Positions 54,815-64,000 of a stretch of DNA of 64,000 bases are shown piece after piece. Origin of the DNA: Malachius bipustulatus (lineage: Eukaryota; Arthropoda; Insecta; Coleoptera; Melyridae); NCBI GenBank assembly GCA_910589415.1, contig OU342639.1, forward strand, positions 13,090,268 through 13,154,267, read 5' to 3'. Under the pieces are notes generated by a model. That model was not told the DNA's origin. It saw nothing but the letters and a program-made list of their open reading frames with translations, and did no database searches. The first letter of the stretch is position 1; the number at the start of each line of letters is the position of its first letter. The position numbers were made by a program, and so were the translations under genes.

Positions 54815-56905
54815 ATGCATGGATGGTGTTCCCGGGGTGAAAATTTTCCGGAATTCGGATCTCCAGGCGGGGGCTAAACAATCAAACAAGATTATCAATT
54901 CAGTACATCAACATCTTCAGACAAATAAACCTCACATTCTAGCACTGTGCGAAACAAAAGTCCAAGCGTCGTCAAACACAGTTAATTATCTCTATCCAGG
55001 ATATGGTTTTCATTCCCGATTTAAACGTAGCTTTGAGCCCAATGACTTCGACGTCATGTGGCTTAGGATAACAGACCGACAAACGACGAGATTTATCTGC
55101 TATTTATACCAACCACCCAGCGATACACAGTATAGCACACTTTTTTTGTCCCTGACAAAAACTGTTGACTTCATACAGATAAACTAGGTACCCTAAAGCC
55201 GAGATATACATCTTGGGTGATTTTAATGTACATAACATAAACGGGCTTAAATACTCAAACTTCACTGATGAAGAAAGCCGTGAAGCGGAATCGTTTGCGA
55301 TCAGCTGTGGTTTTACCCAGCTCCTTGATGAACCAATAACCCGCATTCCCGATCGCGAGGGAGAATTCGCTGGCCTGTTGGATGTGTTTTTAACCACGAA
55401 CCCTCAAATATATACCATTACGGTGAAAGCCCCACTAGGTTCCTCAGACCACAAACTCGTCTCAACATATTGTGTCCTATTACTAATATTAGAGAAGCAA
55501 GTGAACCGCGTGTAGTATGACACTATAGATCTGTTAAATGGGAAGAACTCAATTAATATTATCGAGATTTTGCATGGATGAGTTTTGTTTCAACTCTACA
55601 GATCCCTCTGTTTGTGCTAGGGAAGTTGCTCAAGTCCTAAAAGGCATGGAACCCTACATTCCCTTTTCAAAAAAACAGCCCTCAAACAGCAAACCTTGGT
55701 TCAAAAAACGATGCAAGGAAGCTGTCGTCTCCAAACAACTGGCTTTTCGCTAATGGCGAGACAGCCCCGATGGCATAAACCACCACAATTTCATCCTTGC
55801 TCGAAACAGATGCAAAGAAATAATAGATCAAACCAAGGAAACTCACAACCAAAGAATTAGGAACAAACTTCTCTCCTGCCCTAACGGTTCGAAATCTTTT
55901 TGGTCTGTAACTAAGGCAGTCATCCAGAACTTCACCAGATCCACGATTCCACCACTTATACGGACAGACGGTACTGTCGCACCTACGGCTACTGAGAAGG
56001 CGAACTTGCTGGCGGTAGTGTTTTCTTCATACTCTTCCGTCGAGTTTCCGGGAAGAACTCCGCCAATGATCCCTTCCGTGGAGCCCAAAATGTCAGACAT
56101 TGTTTTCCGACAGCGTGTCATAAAGCGCATTATGTTAGCCTTAGACCCAATCAAAGCTTTTGGGCCTGATGACGTACCTGTTATCGTACTTAAAAAATGC
56201 GCCACTGAGCTGTCATCTGTTTTCTGTCGACTTTTCAATCTGTCGTATAAAAAGGGAATTTCCTGCTGAAAATGCGCACGAGTCCAGCCTATTCCCATGA
56301 AAGGCAATTACACCTAAATAACTAAATAACTACCGACCAGTGACAGTGCTTTCAGTAATATCCAAGATTATGGAGCTATATGGAGCTAACAACATCTTTT
56401 AAAATACTTGGAAGGAGCTAATATAATCAGAGACCGCCAATACGGATTCTGCACGTATTGGCACGAGGTCACCTGGTGACTACACCTACGTCACCGAGCT
56501 GAGAAACAGCACAATCTAGCACCATGGTGAGTCTCGAGGGGTTGCGCTTGATATTTCTAGAGCTTTCGACTGTGTCCGGCATGATGGATTGATGGTAAAA
56601 CTGCAAGCTTATGGCATGCTCGAGAAATTCTGCTTGTGGCTTGCGAGTTATCTCAGAGATCGCTCATTACAGGTGGCAGTCGATGGAGTTCTTTCTGAGA
56701 CCTTTTTCATTAATGCCGGCGTGCCTCAAGGACCCATTCTATCTCCAACTCTCTTTCCAACACAAACGATTTGCTTGAAACAACAAAAAAATCCAATATA
56801 CAGTTTTGCCGATGACAGTACACTCATATCTTCTTATACCTTAGATTCGGGAACATCTGCCATCGACGTACATACTCGCAGAGAGCAAGAAGTTGCCATA
56901 CCTAA
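54815..56905 (+). pseudogene. Jockey-like LINE: endonuclease plus RT, 3'-truncated
   Basis: EEP endonuclease: LALCETKVQ with the metal Glu (54951); GYGFHSRFKRS; a break at 55186-55212; LGDFNVHN (55213-55236) with the catalytic Asp/Asn; and SSDHKLV (55441-55461) with the final Asp-His. A linker follows (CAREVAQVL), then the RT approach in several frames (MSDIVFRQRVIKRIMLALD, 56090-56150). The RT palm has DISRAFDCVRHDG (about 56552-56590), AGVPQGPILSPTLF (56718-56758) and FADDSTLISSY (56804-56836). It ends at 56905, shortly after the YADD-type box, so thumb, RNase H and 3' UTR are missing here. At least six frame breaks. This is the best-preserved copy of the family also seen at 10.4, 22 and 29 kb. 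Confidence 0.85.
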
Positions 56906-56907
56906 AT

Positions 56908-56990
56908 AATAAATAAATAATAATAATATGTTTATTTCCTACAGGCGGACACCCAATTACAGGAAAAAATAAGAATATACTGGGTGTTCC
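56908..56990 (-). mobile_element. LINE 3' end with (TTA)n tail
   Basis: On the minus strand CCTGTAATTGGGTGTCCGCC, then GGAAATAAAC, then (TTA/TTTA)n. The same 3' end, in diverged form, is at 63.02-63.09 kb. It abuts the truncated Jockey-like LINE head to head; the body is not recognisable. Confidence 0.6.
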
Positions 56991-58351
56991 CCTAAAATAA
57001 CGAAGTAGGTGTCCATTTGGGTATTTTAAAAAGTGCGGCCATCTTGAAAATATCTTTGTTACTTATGCCTGGAAAATTTTTATTTCGAGACTCTAGGACT
57101 AATAGTTTCCGAGATATGGCCGCTCCGTAGCCTTAACTGATTACCCTGTATAATAGATAGGTAGTTCATTAAGAAGACAAGACTCATTCAGCAGCGGCAA
57201 ATAAAATTAAGATCGCTAATTCTTAAACGAACAGACACAGACTGAAAACGAAAAAGAAATAATACATTGTTACGAGAATAATTGAATCATACCCTCTAGA
57301 GTCTACAGAGCCTATATCAGATAGAGCTAAATCAGACTACCGACAGCATCTTTCCAAACATCTTCCATCTCCATATCTGCAACCTCCACTCTTGGGAATT
57401 GGAATTAATTGATCCAGTATGACTGTCAAATAATTCTGCATTGGCCAGCGGGTGTTGTCTCGGAACATTAGTAAGTCTCCTTGGTAAGATTCCCTCGCCA
57501 CGGTGTTAGCAGGATAACCGCGGCGCTCCGGCCGCGACTATCTGTAAGCTGGTAGATCCTCGTCCTCGAGAATTAATTAGTTAAATACGCTTAGACTCGG
57601 AGCTACGGAGCACCAGCGCGCACAGTCTAAAGATGCATGCATGTAGATTGTGCAGCTCGTGTCCTCGCTGGTCTTAAATTACCGTTCCTTTCCCCTTGCA
57701 AGAGGTCCTACTGGAACTGGTTAGCTTGAAATCTCTCCCTACTCTTGTTAGTTAGAAGGGTTGCAAGTTTCTCTTACTCAATATTCTCGCCTCATCCCTC
57801 TGTTTATCGAATCAATCAGGTAATAGTAACTTAGAAAGACAAACAACTAAAGTGATTTGATTGACACTGTCCACTTGCCCCGCTGCGAAAATTCACTTTG
57901 TCAAATCCAAACTAAATCCTTCGACCAACCGACCATCATATTATGATGCCGGTAACCAAAATATTCATGTTTTGTTAATGTCTGATAATAGATAGCAGCA
58001 CCAACACCAGCCTAGCACCGACGTTATAGGGTGTAGGTGTTGTCTACGTCATCCAGATGCGAAATACAAAACAAGAGATATGAATGGCGGGCGTCTATCT
58101 CTACGTTTCAGCCACCGGTATAAACCTGATCCAATCTAATGACGGTATTGTTATCTCATAAACTCATAGACAACAGGATGGGGTGCGCTATGACACGTCT
58201 GCAATTATTTCTCGAGGTTCATATTTGTAACATATACTATCACGTGCTCTAGCTGCTAGAGCAAATAGATACATATTGTCGGCGGTTGTTTTCATTGCAA
58301 AATAGAGAGAATGTATCAGTTAAAATGCAATCAATATTTTGTCAATATTAG
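56991..58351. other. Spacer, nothing recognised
   Basis: GC-richer patch at 57480-57680, including GCGGCGCTCCGGCCGCG near 57519. No coding frame recognised. Confidence 0.4.
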
Positions 58352-60955
58352 TGTATTTTTTAACAAAAAAATACACTATTGAGGACGACATCACTTTTCG
58401 AAAATCACCCAAACTCACCAAATGTCCACCGATCCTGACCCCCAGATCACGAAAAAGTGGTTTTCCAAAATTCACCTGCCCACGATATATAAATATATAT
58501 ATAATATTTAAAATAAATTTAACGGGCATATCGCTCTAACCTAGGGCTTCCTGAGGCAGACCTGACACACAGAGCCATCCAGTCATCTCGAAGCTGCAGA
58601 CAACGTTGTTTCGGTCTCTTAGACCTCATCAGTACAGCACATCGAGAAATAACTAGAGGATGCATGCCAGGCCAGCACAGGAAGCCAACTATATGAATAA
58701 AGAGGTGACACGGAACTCCGTGACCTCAATAGTTGGTTGCCATCTACCGACGGAGACAAGAACTAAACGGCAGCACGCTACCAGCTTTGTGTCCATCGGG
58801 AATAGGCAGCCCACAATTCGGGGCATTACCATCCGTCGGGCGGTGCTGGTTAGCTACCGATAGATGTCTCTCGCCAAAGCCCATGGTTATTACAATAATA
58901 ATGATGATGTTAATGAGCGCAAAGAATTAAAAATTCAAAATAAATTTAACGGGCATATCGCTCTAACCTAGGGCTTCTAGATGGCAACCAACTATTGAGG
59001 TCACGGAGTTCCGTGTCACCTCTTTATTCATATAGTTGGCTTCCTGTGCTGGCCTGGCATGCATCCTCTAGTTATTTCTCGATGTGCTGTACTGATGAGG
59101 TCTAAGAGACCGAAACAACGTTGTCTGCAGCTTCGAGATGACTGGATGGCTCTGTGTGTCAGGTCTGCCTCAGGAAGCCCTAGGTTAGAGCGATATGCCC
59201 GTTAAATTTATTTTGAATTTTTAATTCTTTGCGCTCATTAACATCATCATTATTATATAATATTTATATATTTATAATATATATTTATATATATATTTAT
59301 TTCTCCAAAATCACGATTTTTCGATTTTAAAAACGCTCCTGTAGCTTTATCTTTCAAGATTAGTGAACGAAATTTTGGATTCTTGTAAAGCTTTGGAATG
59401 ACTTTAGATTTTCGTTGAAAAAATTTCCAAAAGTCACGTTACTTCTACAGGGTGTCCTTTCAAAGTTCCCCAAATCCAGACTTTGAGGCACGGTTTCTGG
59501 CCGCAGTTTTCAATCTAGGGGGCTGAAATTTTTGTGAGAGTAAGATGTCCTCAAGGAGTGGTCTGGTATTGCACTTGAGCAAAATCGGCCGAGCCGTTTC
59601 AAAATGGCGACCATTTGAATTTTCGGAAAATTTACTATTTTTTGAACCCCTGTATGAGCAAGATGGTAAAATAACTTTGAAATAAAATTAACAGGATTGG
59701 AAGAAAATTATTTGAAATTTGAGTTAATGCAATAAAATTTGCATTATTTATATTAATAAGCCAGTGGCGTGGGTAGGAAAAGGGTAAAAATGGCTAAATT
59801 TCTATAACCGTTTTTGAGCACATTTTTGAAGGAATTGAACTAAATTTTTTACAGTAGACAACTATACTAATACTCTTTAATCTTCAAAAATTTCAAGGAT
59901 CAAATAAAAGAAATGGCGGAGATATTCGAATTTATTTTACATGATGTTAATTTCTCTAAAATTTTAAAAACGTTCTAGTAGCTTCATCTTTCAAGATTAG
60001 TGAAAGAATTTTTTTACTCTTGTGAAACTTTGGGATGACGTTAAATTTTCGTTGAAAAATTTTTTCAAAAGTCGCACTACTTCTACAGGGTGTCCTTAAA
60101 AATTTCGAAAAATCCGGTCCATGTGGCATGGTTTTCGCCGAACAAAATAATGAGAATGGCAACTAAAGGCTTGTCTAATAACTTAACGATTGAATGTTCA
60201 TTATTAGAATAATATAAAAATGAGGAAAAGCCCATCAGCGATGCGTCGTGTACCCACCAGCACCAGCACCAGCGCACCGTTTTCATCGCGCTCGGCTCGG
60301 GCGGGACCACCCATGCAGATATGCCTGCTCCTGCCAACCCCAATTGCAGAAAATAAAAACTCCTACACATCTAGTATTAACAAGATTGGATTATCATGAT
60401 TTGAAATTTGAATTAATGCAATAAAATTTTAATTATTTTTAATAATAAGCTAGTGGCGTGGGTAAGAAAATGGTAAAAATGGCTAAATTTCTTTAACTGA
60501 TTATGAGCACATTTTTGAGAGAATTTACCTGAAATTTTCAGAGTAGACAACTACACTAATAAACTTTAACTCTCCAAAATTTCAAGAAGCAAATAAGAGA
60601 AATGGCGGAGTTATTCGAATTTTTTACATGATGTTTATTTCTCTAAAATTTCAAATGTTCGATTTTCAGAACTCGCCTGTAACTTTTTAAAGTTAGTCAG
60701 TGGCGGGTATAGGAAAAGTGACGAAATTGTTCAATGTTATAAATTTTTTTTTGGTTTATTATGTGTAAAAATCTATTTTATGGCACGCTTTCAAACGAAA
60801 TGAAATGAATTTTCACATCAGTAAACCTCTACGCAAATTCGACCTGACTATGGAAAAATTCAGAAAGCCAATTTAAAAGGCGGCAAAAATTTTCATAATT
60901 GAATCGCATAAAAATACACTATTTCTGCGATTGATGCGCAAGAAGGTTTTTTTTA
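58352..60955 (-). repeat. Repeat family A, full-span copy with two inserts
   Basis: Starts with the terminal hairpin (TAGTGTATTTTTTAAC with AAAAAATACACTA, about 58350-58380). It ends with the AATCGCA-AAAAATACACTATTTC-TGCGATT hairpin at 60902-60940, in mirror order to 3220-5021. Two internal units recur at about 635 bp (TTTCAAGATTAGTGAA at 59352 and 59989). It is opened by a foldback at about 58505-59262 within its AT-rich stretch, and by unrelated sequence at about 60125-60380. Confidence 0.8.
58505..59262. mobile_element. Foldback element with 236-bp arms, inside family A
   Basis: Arm 58511-58745 is repeated in inverse at 58978-59214 almost without change (ACGGGCATATCGCTCTAACC; GATGCATGCCAGGCCAGCAC; GTCACGGAGTTCCGTG). 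A further piece, TGATGTTAATGAGCGCAAAG with the start of the arm, is present at 58898-58977 and inverted at 59200-59258. The central 58746-58893 is unique. The element interrupts the (TA)-rich tract that is continuous in the family A copy at 34.02 kb. It contains TTTCGGTCTCTTAGACCTC, like 2.32 kb. No protein frame. Confidence 0.8.
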
Positions 60956-61087
60956 TTGTCAATATCAAATATGCTACTTAATTTGTAGCCTCTCTGAATA
61001 ATTTTATTATTTATTATTTGTTATTTATTGTTATTGAATTTTATTATTTATTATTTGTTATTTAATGCTTCACTTCGCTAGCGCTAA
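60956..61087. repeat. Low-complexity TTATTATT tract
   Basis: TTATTTATTATTTGTTATT repeats, nearly twice over (60995-61066). No further structure. Confidence 0.7.
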
Positions 61088-63015
61088 ATGTTTGCTAAAA
61101 AGTATAACGGTAATGTTTCGATGATTATCTTTTTCAGACATCTTCTTCAGGCAACACTAAAAGCAAACGAAAACAGGCAAATAAAACTACTACTGAAACG
61201 TAAGGCCATGCACCTAGGACCTAGGGTACGGTCAAAAGCAAGGGCGAAAATTAATAGGAGCATCCACACTTGGGATCAGCCACCACGTGTGCATGGGATG
61301 GGGACTGCTGGCAACACGCATCTAACTAACAACGCACAGTACGCAAAACACGTTCACATTTTCCACGTTGTAACCAAGTTGAAACATTTTGGAAGGTTAC
61401 TACTTTTGAATTTCCTACATGCCCTTTAATTTTGTAACACCTATTCATTAACACCTTGTATATTGACTCAGTAATGCTCGGTAACACAAATTTTCGAAAA
61501 AAAAAATTGCTAGAGGGTTCAAAATTGATACAAGGGTGAAATATTAATCAAACAACTTTATCCTCTAACATTTTCCAAAATTTTAGCAACTAATGCCATC
61601 TTTTGTATTTTTTTTGGCAAAAAATGCCCAATTTGACAGTTATTGCAGAAGACACGTGACACATGGTGTGTGGGTCATTTGTCATAATTTTTAAAGCACA
61701 AGCTATTAGCGAAGTCAAAATTTTTCTAAATCGGAAAGGAAATTTTTTTCCATATGATGCGTGCTGTATGTGTAACACTGCATATGTAGGTATCGAGAGG
61801 AGATCGAGAGTAGCAGGGCTGTCATATAAAAATGCATTTATGTCGAGTTGCTCCGCTTATTAATACGAGAAGAAGGCGAACTCATCATGCAGAATTAATT
61901 TCAGCTCAATTTGTTAGTAAGACATTGTCATACCTGTATCTAAACGTGGTAGCTTTGATTTATGTTCCCTGTCCAAATACTTTATCTCCGATATTATACA
62001 TGTGTGATTAGGAAACTGGTACAAGAGGAGGCTTTTGTGTTGCTGCGAGATTAAAAGAGGCGATAATTTCAGACAAAGACCTAATGTTATGATCGTCATT
62101 CATTATACATAAGATATAAGGTATTAATATGAATAGAACGACCAGTATATCGTTAATACCGGTCACATATGAGACCTTGTCGTAAAGACTCGACGAATTG
62201 TTTACAGTTTGTTGGTCGAAACCCGATAATAATAGCCGAGATGGACCATTGACCATTAGCCCATTACCTTTTAGAGACGGTCATGTATCGTACAGTATAA
62301 TCGGATTCAGTGGTAACGACCAGTTATAGTGACGACACTTGCTGCTTGTTATTAATCTAGAATACACCTATTCGTATATAGTATCTTTGTGTAAAGTCCA
62401 CTTGAAGATGAATTCACTAATAACAATAATTGTTTAATTAAATCCGAAGGAAGAAAAATATCGAACTTTTTTCGCTGAGAGCTTCGCATAATATGTCAAC
62501 CTATACCGAATCTCTTGAAACTCTCCTGCAAAAATGGAAATCCCCGAACTGTAGGTATTCTATTTAACCTAAATTAGGTATTTCGTAATCTGGGATCTTG
62601 AATCTCAAGCACTTTAAATAAGCTGTTATTTGAATCTTAATTTCAAACTTGGCACGTTTTAAATAACTTTTATTGGGGACAACCTTGATAATTTAAAATC
62701 AAAACTCGTATGTGTTGACCCATATGCAGCTTTGATGAGAGGTTAGCCTACTGTGCTGGGCCAAATAGTGCACCAAACTATGAAAGGGAAGAAGAATCTA
62801 GACTGTATCTGGATATTTACTTATATTCTTGTTATGACCTCGTACTTATACCCCAAGATTTAAAAACAGGAAATTTGGGTTGTAAATTCTGTCAACAGCC
62901 CAATTAAAATTTTGAAATATTTCTTAAAAAGAGGGGAAAGATATGTTTTCCCAATTTTTTATCTCATTTCTTCAATGTTCTCATAAATGTGTTAAATTTT
63001 TGAATGATGTTACTT
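61088..63015. other. No recognised gene; one 113-codon open frame
   Basis: A plus frame at 61088-61429 opens with ATG and encodes a very basic protein (LLLKRKAMHLGPRVRSKARA, then THLTNNAQYAKHVHIFHV). I recognise no domain, and it begins next to a low-complexity tract, so it may be chance. Several overlapping frames at 61590-62256 lie on opposite strands without similarity. The rest is AT-rich spacer. Confidence 0.3.
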
Positions 63016-63690
63016 ATAATAATAATAATAATAATAATAATAATTTTATTTCCTTACAGGTTAATAACCCAATTACAAGGAAACTTAAACATAGATACGT
63101 ATACATAAAATAGTCCTAAAAATAAATTGATTTAATACATTAAAAATAATAACAAAAAATAATACCCTAGCAGACAAGAACATGGCCCACATTTTACGAC
63201 AACAATATACCTACTATAGTATAATATGACAAGAGAAAAAAATTAAGAATAAAAAAATACCAGTGGTAAACAGCTGAAGATAAGCAAGCAATTTTTTTAT
63301 CATAAGTACACTCATAATAATTATTCTACTTTGGTTAGATCAAATCTTTCAATTTTACTGACAGTTGTGAAGAAGACAGCAGTCTCCCATGAGATTAAGT
63401 TCATTAGGACACAACTTCAATAGATTGGAGACTGATTTAGAACTGTACGCGTCTTAATAAAATATCAAAAATGTATCAAAAATGCTAGTAGGTATACAGT
63501 AGATATACGAGACCTGACTGAGATGGAATTGAGTATCTCAGGAGTATTATAACAAAAATATACTGCAGATCGTTCTACTCCCCTACAATGAAATTGTAAA
63601 TGTAAAAAACGACAATAATGTTTATGTCCTTGATCTTTGCGCATTCAAAAATTTAACACTAATAAAAGTAGAAACAATCCACTGGGCATC
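63016..63690 (-). mobile_element. LINE 3' region with (TTA)n tail
   Basis: On the minus strand the text ends TTGGGTTATTAACCTGTAAG, GAAATAAAAT, then about nine TTA units (63043-63016). This matches the end at 56.93 kb. The part between the tail and the ORF1-like frame upstream lacks endonuclease and RT, so the element is internally deleted or two different copies lie end to end. Confidence 0.6.
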
Positions 63691-63998
63691 TATGTGTTTT
63701 CCGAATGATTCCGACCAGAACTACCCTTCCTCACAATGTACGGACAATTGTTCCTATACTTTAAAACTATGTCCTTATCACCGTTGGCTACTCCAGTCCT
63801 AAACTCCTGGATGGTTGCTCTATTCACCCTACGCTGGACATCAGTGAGGTCAGCATGAAAGTGGTGCCGGAGATCACCATTGCGTTTATTTGATCGTAAT
63901 ACATCCTTGGCTTCTTCTTCTTTATCGTAGATAAGTCTCAGTGGACGAATTTTGCCGTGCGTGGTTGAACCAATACGATAAATTTTCTTAGGTTGCGG
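63690..63998 (-). CDS. LINE ORF1-like protein, C-terminal part, runs off the window
   Basis: An uninterrupted minus-strand frame enters from beyond the window edge and stops with TAG at 63692-63690, giving 102 codons. It starts PKKIYRIGSTTHGKIRPLRL, then DKEEEAKDVLRSNKR, DLTDVQRRVNRATIQEFR, NGDKDIVLKYRNNCPYIV. This order (RIG...RPL, DLT-x2-Q, G-x-DIVLKY, PYIV) resembles the C-terminal domain of ORF1 proteins in CR1/L2- and Jockey-type LINEs, which bind element RNA. It has no ATG inside the window, so the start lies outside. A host exon cannot be ruled out, but the LINE tail 600 bp downstream on the same strand supports a transposon origin. Confidence 0.55.
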   Translation of the reverse strand, partial: PQPKKIYRIGSTTHGKIRPLRLIYDKEEEAKDVLRSNKRNGDLRHHFHADLTDVQRRVNRATIQEFRTGVANGDKDIVLKYRNNCPYIVRKGSSGRNHSENT

Positions 63999-64000
63999 AA

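Noticed and set aside
55843..56307. 154-codon minus-strand frame
   Set aside because: Longest minus frame nearby, but antisense to the LINE linker and RT approach, which carries the recognisable motifs.
61088..61429. 113-codon plus-strand frame as a confident gene
   Set aside because: No recognised motif, a basic composition and a start next to low-complexity DNA; left as an unassigned open frame.

Overview
This is an AT-rich, non-coding-dominated animal nuclear sequence, almost certainly from an insect. The evidence is the repertoire of transposable elements (I-, Jockey- and CR1/L2-like LINEs, mariner, BED-hAT, Gypsy-type LTR elements, tRNA-derived SINEs) and the frequent TAGGTACCTA and TACAGGGTG words. 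I cannot fix the order; Hemiptera, Lepidoptera and Coleoptera are all possible. I find no intact host gene, no rRNA, no CRISPR array and no bacterial-type operon. Nearly every recognisable protein segment is a broken transposon gene.

Layout. 0.6-1.1 kb: Gypsy-like gag remnant (-). 2.1-2.7 kb: a 122-bp direct repeat pair. 3.2-5.0 kb: full-length copy of an unclassified hairpin-ended repeat ('family A'), followed directly by a CR1-like reverse transcriptase (RT) element with an intact (TTA)n tail (to 6.9 kb). 8.4-10 kb: two MITE-like inverted-repeat elements. 10.4-11.4 kb: Jockey-like LINE end split by a 560-bp solo LTR. 12.6-13.6 kb: mariner transposase cut by a palindromic element. 14.5-17 kb: RT split by a 1.6-kb solo LTR. 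17.4-20.5 kb: LINE with PHD-like finger, zinc-knuckle ORF1, endonuclease and RT pieces, plus an inserted RNase H fragment. 21.9-29.6 kb: a four-level nest in which a Jockey-like LINE (-) holds a 6.2-kb hAT element, and the hAT holds an I-like LINE and a 1.7-kb solo LTR.

29.7-32.5 kb: repeat 'family D', a family A fragment, and an I-like LINE tail hit by a SINE with a 16-bp target duplication. 33.9-35.2 kb: another family A copy with a tRNA-like SINE. 35.5-37.1 kb: a GC-rich probable solo LTR. 39.3-42.4 kb: foldback element, LINE 3' ends and internally repetitive non-coding DNA. 43.6-45.0 kb: Gypsy-like gag (-). 46.9-48.7 kb: family A and family D pieces. 50.0-50.9 kb: an 834-bp near-palindrome with TA duplications. 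51.7-54.1 kb: third 1.6-kb solo LTR beside a Gypsy-like zinc-knuckle/protease remnant. 54.8-56.9 kb: Jockey-like endonuclease plus RT. 58.35-60.95 kb: family A copy split by a 750-bp foldback. 63.0-64.0 kb: LINE (TTA)n tail and an open ORF1-like frame running off the window.

The parts do not form a pathway. They record successive insertions, and several insertion sites can be read exactly because uninterrupted relatives lie elsewhere in the window. Best candidates for something undescribed are family A (hairpins at both ends, internal ~640-bp tandem units, no recognised protein), the foldback at 58.5-59.3 kb, and the thrice-repeated primer-binding-site-like word inside the 560-bp LTR. All family names come from motif recognition by eye; no database search was run.
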